From assembly GCA_038204505.1 (NCBI GenBank), contig JBBRCV010000225.1, positions 1 to 9,367 on the forward strand: 9,367 bases of DNA, read 5' to 3'. The notes under the pieces are model-generated. The model searched no databases and was not told the origin of the DNA. It saw only the letters and a program-made list of their open reading frames with translations. Source of the stretch: Timaviella sp038204505. GTDB taxonomy: Bacteria > Cyanobacteriota > Cyanobacteriia > Elainellales > Elainellaceae. The position numbers and the translations under genes were made by a program. This document shows, piece by piece, positions 6,345 to 9,367 of this stretch; position 1 is the stretch's first letter, and the number at the start of each line of letters is the position of its first letter.

Positions 6345-6742
6345 GCCATGCCCCTATCTGGAATGCACCATAGTTTAGCATCCACCGTCCAAATCCTCAC
6401 CTTTTTAGGTCACCCGATGGCAGGATGATGAGCTTCTACCCAATCAGCGATCATTTATGCATCATAAAACGTTGCATTTCAATCTAAACTAGCTTGAGGG
6501 CAATAAATCATCAGCACATTGCGTAGGTTCCCCAATTGGGTGAAAACACAGTGGAGCGATGGAGTCAATCAACTTAGGCTTTATGGAGCCTAGTGATTGA
6601 AGAGAGTTGAAAAGTACCCGGAATCCTAGAATGGGTTGCTGTATTAACTATTGGAATATTGTTCGACCGATCGCCTCAGAACACCCCCGAAAACAATTGC
6701 GTTCATCCCAATATGGGAGATAAGGAAATTAGAGGAACTCAA
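6345..6742. other. 398-bp gene-free divergent region between trpE and the 78-aa gene
   Basis: No supportable coding region is seen on either strand. It must hold the promoters of trpE and the small gene, but I could not pick convincing -35/-10 pairs for either. Visible structure includes ATGCA (6457-6461) opposed by TGCAT (6473-6477), the perfect palindrome CCCAATTGGG (6531-6540), a long bulged hairpin at 6565-6600 and a short hairpin TCCCA-ATA-TGGGA (6706-6718). It has no HIP1 octamer. There is no run of tandem Trp codons in a short leader ORF, so classical attenuation of trpE is not supported. Confidence 0.65.
6565..6600 (+). promoter_or_regulatory. strong bulged hairpin in the trpE / 78-aa gene intergenic region
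   Basis: TCAATC (6565-6570) pairs with GATTGA (6595-6600), ACT (6572-6574) with AGT (6592-6594), and AGGCT (6576-6580) with AGCCT (6587-6591). This gives 14 base pairs with two single-base bulges (A6571 and T6575) around the 6-nt loop TTATGG. Neither strand has a T-tract after it, so it is not a simple terminator. It could be a structured 5' leader of the 78-aa gene (143 nt upstream of its ATG), part of a longer trpE leader, or a small RNA. Confidence 0.45.
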
Positions 6743-6979
6743 ATGAGAGATTTCGTTCTAGATGCCCCTGGCTCTAATCGTTACACCTACTTTGTAGCTT
6801 ATTATGGCAAGGAGTTTCATCAGCAGACCGCCGTGCTGCATGTGATGCATAACTTCGATGTTTCGGTTCAAGATCTGCATGTCCAGATTCGATCCAGGAT
6901 CAACGAAGTATTGGGAGAAGAGACTCCTTCTTGCTATCACATTTTAGCTTTGGCGGCTCCAGAAGCAATTCCGGCTTAG
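6743..6979 (+). CDS. 78-residue protein of unknown function
   Basis: I do not recognise the family. The protein begins MRDFVLDAPGSNRYTYFVAY and has 78 residues, with no signal peptide, membrane segment or cysteine pair (one Cys at 64). It is mixed alpha/beta in character: a beta-prone start (RYTYFVAYYG, 13-22), His-rich turns (H25, H33, H36, H46), an amphipathic stretch (VQDLHVQIRSRINEVLGE, 42-59) and a hydrophobic end (YHILALAAPEAIPA). The start is supported by GAGGA (6732-6736) 6 nt before the ATG. In-frame extensions to an ATG at 6713 or a TTG at 6659 lack such a site. It stands alone, divergent from trpE. Coding status rests on the Shine-Dalgarno sequence and a plausible folded composition. 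Confidence 0.7.
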   Translation: MRDFVLDAPGSNRYTYFVAYYGKEFHQQTAVLHVMHNFDVSVQDLHVQIRSRINEVLGEETPSCYHILALAAPEAIPA

Positions 6980-6980
6980 T

Positions 6981-7012
6981 GCTGATGAACGCTGGCTGCT
7001 GACGAACGCCAG
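6981..7012 (+). repeat. imperfect direct repeat with inverted arms after the 78-aa gene
   Basis: GCTGATGAACGCT (6981-6993) recurs as GCTGACGAACGCC (6998-7010), matching at 11 of 13 positions with a 17-bp period. CTGGC (6992-6996) can also pair with GCCAG (7008-7012). It lies directly behind the stop codon of the 78-aa gene. Confidence 0.4.
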
Positions 7013-7036
7013 TTTGAATTGATGAGTTTATGGAAA

Positions 7037-7060
7037 AGGGAGAGGCGATCGCTTCTCCCT
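7037..7060 (+). other. HIP1-centred hairpin, possible terminator of the 78-aa gene
   Basis: AGGGAGAG (7037-7044) and TTCTCCCT (7053-7060) flank a complete HIP1 octamer GCGATCGC (7045-7052). The whole 24 bp is an almost perfect palindrome with a single G-T pair. As RNA it would form a stable hairpin 58 nt after the stop at 6979. There is no T-tract after it on the plus strand (AATATT follows), so intrinsic termination is only possible, not clear. Confidence 0.45.
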
Positions 7061-7067
7061 AATATTC

Positions 7068-7106
7068 GTGCAGGCTAATGCTTGTGCAGGCTAATGTTTA
7101 TGCAGG
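7068..7106 (+). repeat. 16-bp tandem repeat, about 2.4 copies, upstream of the amidase gene
   Basis: GTGCAGGCTAATGCTT (7068-7083) is followed by GTGCAGGCTAATGTTT (7084-7099) and the partial third copy ATGCAGG (7100-7106). The array ends about 17 bp before a possible -10 element at 7123. The two complete copies differ at one base, pointing to fairly recent duplication. Confidence 0.75.
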
Positions 7107-7122
7107 GTCGCAACGATCGCCC

Positions 7123-7128
7123 TATAGT
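7123..7128 (+). promoter_or_regulatory. possible -10 element of the amidase gene
   Basis: TATAGT matches TATAAT at five of six positions and would start transcription near 7135, 36 nt before the chosen ATG at 7171. No -35 hexamer is present; the third, partial copy of the 16-bp tandem repeat occupies that position. A promoter relying on an activator is possible but inferred. Confidence 0.33.
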
Positions 7129-7170
7129 GTCTTAATTAGATACTGTCTTAGCTGCGTGCATAAAATTTCC

Positions 7171-8991
7171 ATGAATAAAAACTTAACTCTTTTAGGGGTG
7201 ACTGGAGTTTGGGTTGGAGCCGTAAGCGTCACTGCGATCGCCTGGGCAGAACAACCCCTGTTCGTCGCATATCCGGCAGATGGATATGAAACGACTGCCA
7301 CCCAGATTTTCCTAATTGGCACGGCTCCAGCAGCCGGAGAAGTCACTATTAATGGGCAGAAAATTGAGCGAAGTGATGCCGGACATTTTGCGCCTAGCTT
7401 GCCGCTACAACTAGGCGAGAATGTTTTTGATTTGCGTTATGGCACTCAGCAACTGAAGCTGCGGGTGACCCGTATCTCTGCTGAGCCTCTAGCTCCAACA
7501 GGTGCGACGTTTGCTGCGGATTCGCTGACTCCGGCAGTAGATATTGCCCGTATGCCAGGAGAACTAATCTGTTTTGGGGCGATCGCTCCTCCGCAAGCCA
7601 GGGTGGCAGTGACTTTAGGCAACCAAACTATTCCTCTATTGCCTCAAATAAGCTCGGTTGAACTCCCTCCTAATTCGGCAGTGTTGACGCAGCAAGATCA
7701 GCCGACGATAACTTCTGCTCAAAGCTACCAAGGGTGCGCTAGCGATACGCCCAGTGTAGGCACGGTCATCTATGGCAATCACATCGTTACGGGGGCAGTT
7801 GTTCCCACAAATTCAATCAGCCGAGACTTGGGCTATCCCCAGTTTCAACTGACGCTTAATGGACAAACGTTGACGCAGCCGGGAACGGGTAAAGTTGAGA
7901 TTCTTTCCCCTGCAACTGCTCAGGTGATTGAAGTGACCGCTGATCCCGGCACTGCCCGCACCGGGGCAAGTACTGATTACTCTCGCTTAACGCCGCTGCC
8001 AAAGGGTACAACAGCCACTGTGACAGGGCGAGAGGGTGAGTGGCTGCGGTTAGACTATGGGGCATGGATTAAGGCGGCTGAAACTAAAGTTGTGCCAAAT
8101 GCTGTACCGCCGCGATCGCTAATCCGCAGTATTCGGGCGCGTCAGGCGGGAGATTGGACGGAGGTTTTGTTTCCTTTGCAGGTAGCGGTGCCAGTGACCG
8201 TGCAACAGGGCGATCGCTCTTTTACACTGACTCTGCATAATACGACTGCCCAAACTGACACTATTCGGCTAGATGATAATCCTCTCATTGAGCGATTAGA
8301 TTGGCAGCAGACAGCGCCTCAACAGGTTCAGTACACTTTTAACCTCAAGTCTTCTCAACAGTGGGGATACAAGTTGCGATATGAGGGCACAACTTTAGTG
8401 CTATCGCTTAGGCATCCACCGCAGATAGAGCGATCGCTAAAGGGGGTGAGTATTTTGCTTGATCCAGGGCATGGCGGACCCGATGATTTAGGTTCACGGG
8501 GGCCAACGGGTTATTCAGAGAAAGAGGTAGCGTTAGTTATGGCAAAGTTGGTGCGCGATCGCCTCATTGCCAAGGGTGCTACCGTTTATATGACGCGTGA
8601 AGCGGATGTTGATCTAGGTCCTAATGAGCGAGCAGCAATGATCACTCAGATGCAGCCGACTCTAGCCCTGAGCCTGCACTACAATGCCCTTCCTGATGAG
8701 GGAGATGCAGCCCATACGGCTGGAGTAGGGGCGTTTTGGTACAATACCCAGTCTCATGGGCTGGCGGTATTTTTACACAATTACTTGGTTGAGAAGCTCG
8801 ATCGCCCTTCTTATGGAGTGTTTTGGAATAATTTGGCTTTAACGCGTCCCACCGTGGCTCCAGCGGTGTTACTAGAGTTGGGGTTTATGATCAATCCCCA
8901 AGAGTTTGAGTGGGTTACAGATGGGGAGGCACAAAAAAAGTTAGCCGATGCTTTAGCCGATGGGATTGAGCAATGGCTTCGGGAGCAATAG
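7171..8991 (+). CDS. secreted N-acetylmuramoyl-L-alanine amidase (Amidase_3) with SH3-like and AMIN-like domains
   Basis: Zinc-dependent periplasmic hydrolase that removes stem peptides from MurNAc in peptidoglycan, used in cell separation and wall remodelling. The 606 aa begin with a signal peptide (1-26, ending in A-W-A before EQPLF), which decides the start at ATG 7171 over an in-frame ATG at 7078 inside the tandem repeat. Then come an Ig-like beta domain (about 28-100, with VTINGQKIE), a Ser/Thr/Pro-rich linker region with two Cys (134 and 189), an SH3-like domain (about 247-305, with EWLRLDYGAWI), an AMIN-like beta domain (about 317-415) and the catalytic domain (425-604). Zinc and catalytic residues are all present: H434 (LDPGHGG), E450 (SEKEV), H503 (SLHYNA) and E569 (LLELGFM). 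It looks active. The gene is monocistronic as far as seen; seven HIP1 octamers lie in it or just upstream. Confidence 0.93.
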   Translation: MNKNLTLLGVTGVWVGAVSVTAIAWAEQPLFVAYPADGYETTATQIFLIGTAPAAGEVTINGQKIERSDAGHFAPSLPLQLGENVFDLRYGTQQLKLRVTRISAEPLAPTGATFAADSLTPAVDIARMPGELICFGAIAPPQARVAVTLGNQTIPLLPQISSVELPPNSAVLTQQDQPTITSAQSYQGCASDTPSVGTVIYGNHIVTGAVVPTNSISRDLGYPQFQLTLNGQTLTQPGTGKVEILSPATAQVIEVTADPGTARTGASTDYSRLTPLPKGTTATVTGREGEWLRLDYGAWIKAAETKVVPNAVPPRSLIRSIRARQAGDWTEVLFPLQVAVPVTVQQGDRSFTLTLHNTTAQTDTIRLDDNPLIERLDWQQTAPQQVQYTFNLKSSQQWGYKLRYEGTTLVLSLRHPPQIERSLKGVSILLDPGHGGPDDLGSRGPTGYSEKEVALVMAKLVRDRLIAKGATVYMTREADVDLGPNERAAMITQMQPTLALSLHYNALPDEGDAAHTAGVGAFWYNTQSHGLAVFLHNYLVEKLDRPSYGVFWNNLALTRPTVAPAVLLELGFMINPQEFEWVTDGEAQKKLADALADGIEQWLREQ

Positions 8992-9047
8992 GGATGTTTG
9001 AGGTCAGAGAACCACAGAAGAACTCTTAGTTTTCAAAGAGACAAAAA

Positions 9048-9081
9048 TGCTTTCTCGAATTAAGTGCTTTCTCAAATTAAG
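9048..9081. repeat. 17-bp tandem duplication at the 3' end of the right-edge gene
   Basis: TGCTTTCTCGAATTAAG (9048-9064) is followed directly by TGCTTTCTCAAATTAAG (9065-9081), differing at one base. The second copy contains the TGA stop (9072-9074, minus strand) and the last codons of the TIR-like gene. The first copy therefore repeats that gene's 3' end just beyond its stop, between it and the convergent amidase gene. Confidence 0.75.
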
Positions 9082-9367
9082 TTAAAGCGATGAAGTTGTT
9101 CTTCTAAAGATTGCGGTAAGGATTTATGCAATTCGGCTTTATTGCGAAACAGTAGGCGATCGCGGGTTTGCACGTCGAATGGAAATTGTCCTGCAATATC
9201 AGGGCGCTCCATCTGCGCCAGTAAGATTTGCTCTGAGCGTTTACATTGCAGGGCATAACCAATTTCAACACACACCTGCGGGCTAGGAAGGGGTTGAGGT
9301 GGTGAACTGTCAAGCTGCGAAATGGGAGTACCATCGGCAACAAAGACTAAGCTTTTACGGATCTTTC
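9072..9367 (-). CDS. C-terminal part of a TIR-like / deoxyribosyltransferase-like protein, cut by right edge
   Basis: The reading frame is open from the right edge to TGA at 9072-9074, giving 97 C-terminal residues; the start lies outside. The visible part has a hydrophobic strand with LVFVADGTPI (6-15), then PSPQVCVEIGYALQ (27-40), QILLAQMERPD (45-55), GQFPFDVQ (58-65) and a helical end with LPQSLEEQLHRF. The order strand, D-x-T-P, P-x-P-x-V-x-x-E-[IL]-G-Y-A, hydrophobic strand, P-F-D resembles TIR-like nucleotide-binding proteins and nucleoside 2-deoxyribosyltransferases. In those, the Glu of E-[IL]-G-Y-A is the catalytic candidate (Glu34 of this fragment). Function is unknown; a NAD- or nucleotide-cleaving role is an inference from motif layout only. 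It converges on the amidase gene with an 80-bp gap. Confidence 0.65.
   Translation of the reverse strand, partial: KIRKSLVFVADGTPISQLDSSPPQPLPSPQVCVEIGYALQCKRSEQILLAQMERPDIAGQFPFDVQTRDRLLFRNKAELHKSLPQSLEEQLHRFNLI

Noticed and set aside
6345..6450. Trp-codon leader peptide (attenuator) for trpE
   Set aside because: No short ORF with adjacent Trp codons and no pair of competing terminator hairpins with a T-tract on the minus strand.
6659..6742. N-terminal extension of the 78-aa gene by 28 codons from a TTG
   Set aside because: No ribosome binding site, and GAGGA sits correctly before the ATG at 6743.
7078..7170. N-terminal extension of the amidase by 31 codons
   Set aside because: The ATG at 7078 lies inside the tandem repeat and the extension would bury the signal peptide that starts at 7171.
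9030..9045. Terminator for the amidase gene
   Set aside because: CTCTT/AAGAG is only a 5-bp AT-rich stem with an 8-nt loop and no proper T-tract on either strand.
9104..9343. 79-codon minus-strand open frame at the right edge
   Set aside because: It overlaps the TIR-like frame, which is open to the window edge and carries coherent motifs; this one does not.
1..9367. CRISPR array, tRNA, rRNA or insertion sequence
   Set aside because: No spaced repeat series, cloverleaf, rRNA segment, transposase or terminal inverted repeats were seen on either strand; the tandem repeats present are too short and unspaced.

Overview
The window is cyanobacterial chromosomal DNA. At least 20 copies of the octamer GCGATCGC (HIP1, a cyanobacterial signature) are spread over 9.4 kb. 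The proteins read as cyanobacterial types: an S21 protein starting MTQVVLGENEG, a DUF3598-type protein, an RlpA with a long cyanobacterial N-terminal half, and an NtcA-like Crp/Fnr regulator. Gene content is mostly chromosomal housekeeping. I see no insertion sequence, phage gene, tRNA, rRNA or CRISPR array. The genus cannot be settled from this window.

Layout, left to right. (1) The start of rpsU (minus strand, cut by the left edge) diverges from murF (plus). (2) murF converges on a DUF3598-type gene (minus); a hairpin with a T-tract between them reads as a terminator for the minus-strand gene. (3) A 289-bp divergent intergenic region leads to rlpA (plus). (4) rlpA overlaps tail to tail, by 29 bp, with a Crp/Fnr-family regulator gene (minus). 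(5) Upstream of that regulator, on the same strand, lies trpE. (6) A roughly 400-bp gene-free stretch with a strong hairpin separates trpE from a divergent 78-residue gene of unknown function. (7) A HIP1-centred hairpin and a 16-bp tandem repeat precede a secreted N-acetylmuramoyl-L-alanine amidase gene. (8) The right edge cuts a minus-strand gene whose visible 97 C-terminal residues resemble TIR-like / nucleoside deoxyribosyltransferase-like proteins.

How the genes relate. Three plus-strand genes act on peptidoglycan: MurF completes the precursor in the cytoplasm, while RlpA and the amidase act on finished wall outside the membrane. They are interrupted by opposite-strand genes, so they are not an operon. 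TrpE makes anthranilate for tryptophan. The regulator downstream of it shares the NtcA recognition-helix sequence and has a palindromic element placed as in NtcA-type promoters, but with different internal spacing.

Nothing here is clearly a new multi-gene system. The items most worth following are the TIR-like gene at the right edge, the NtcA-like regulator with its candidate self-operator, the structured trpE/78-aa intergenic region, and the internally duplicated DUF3598 protein.
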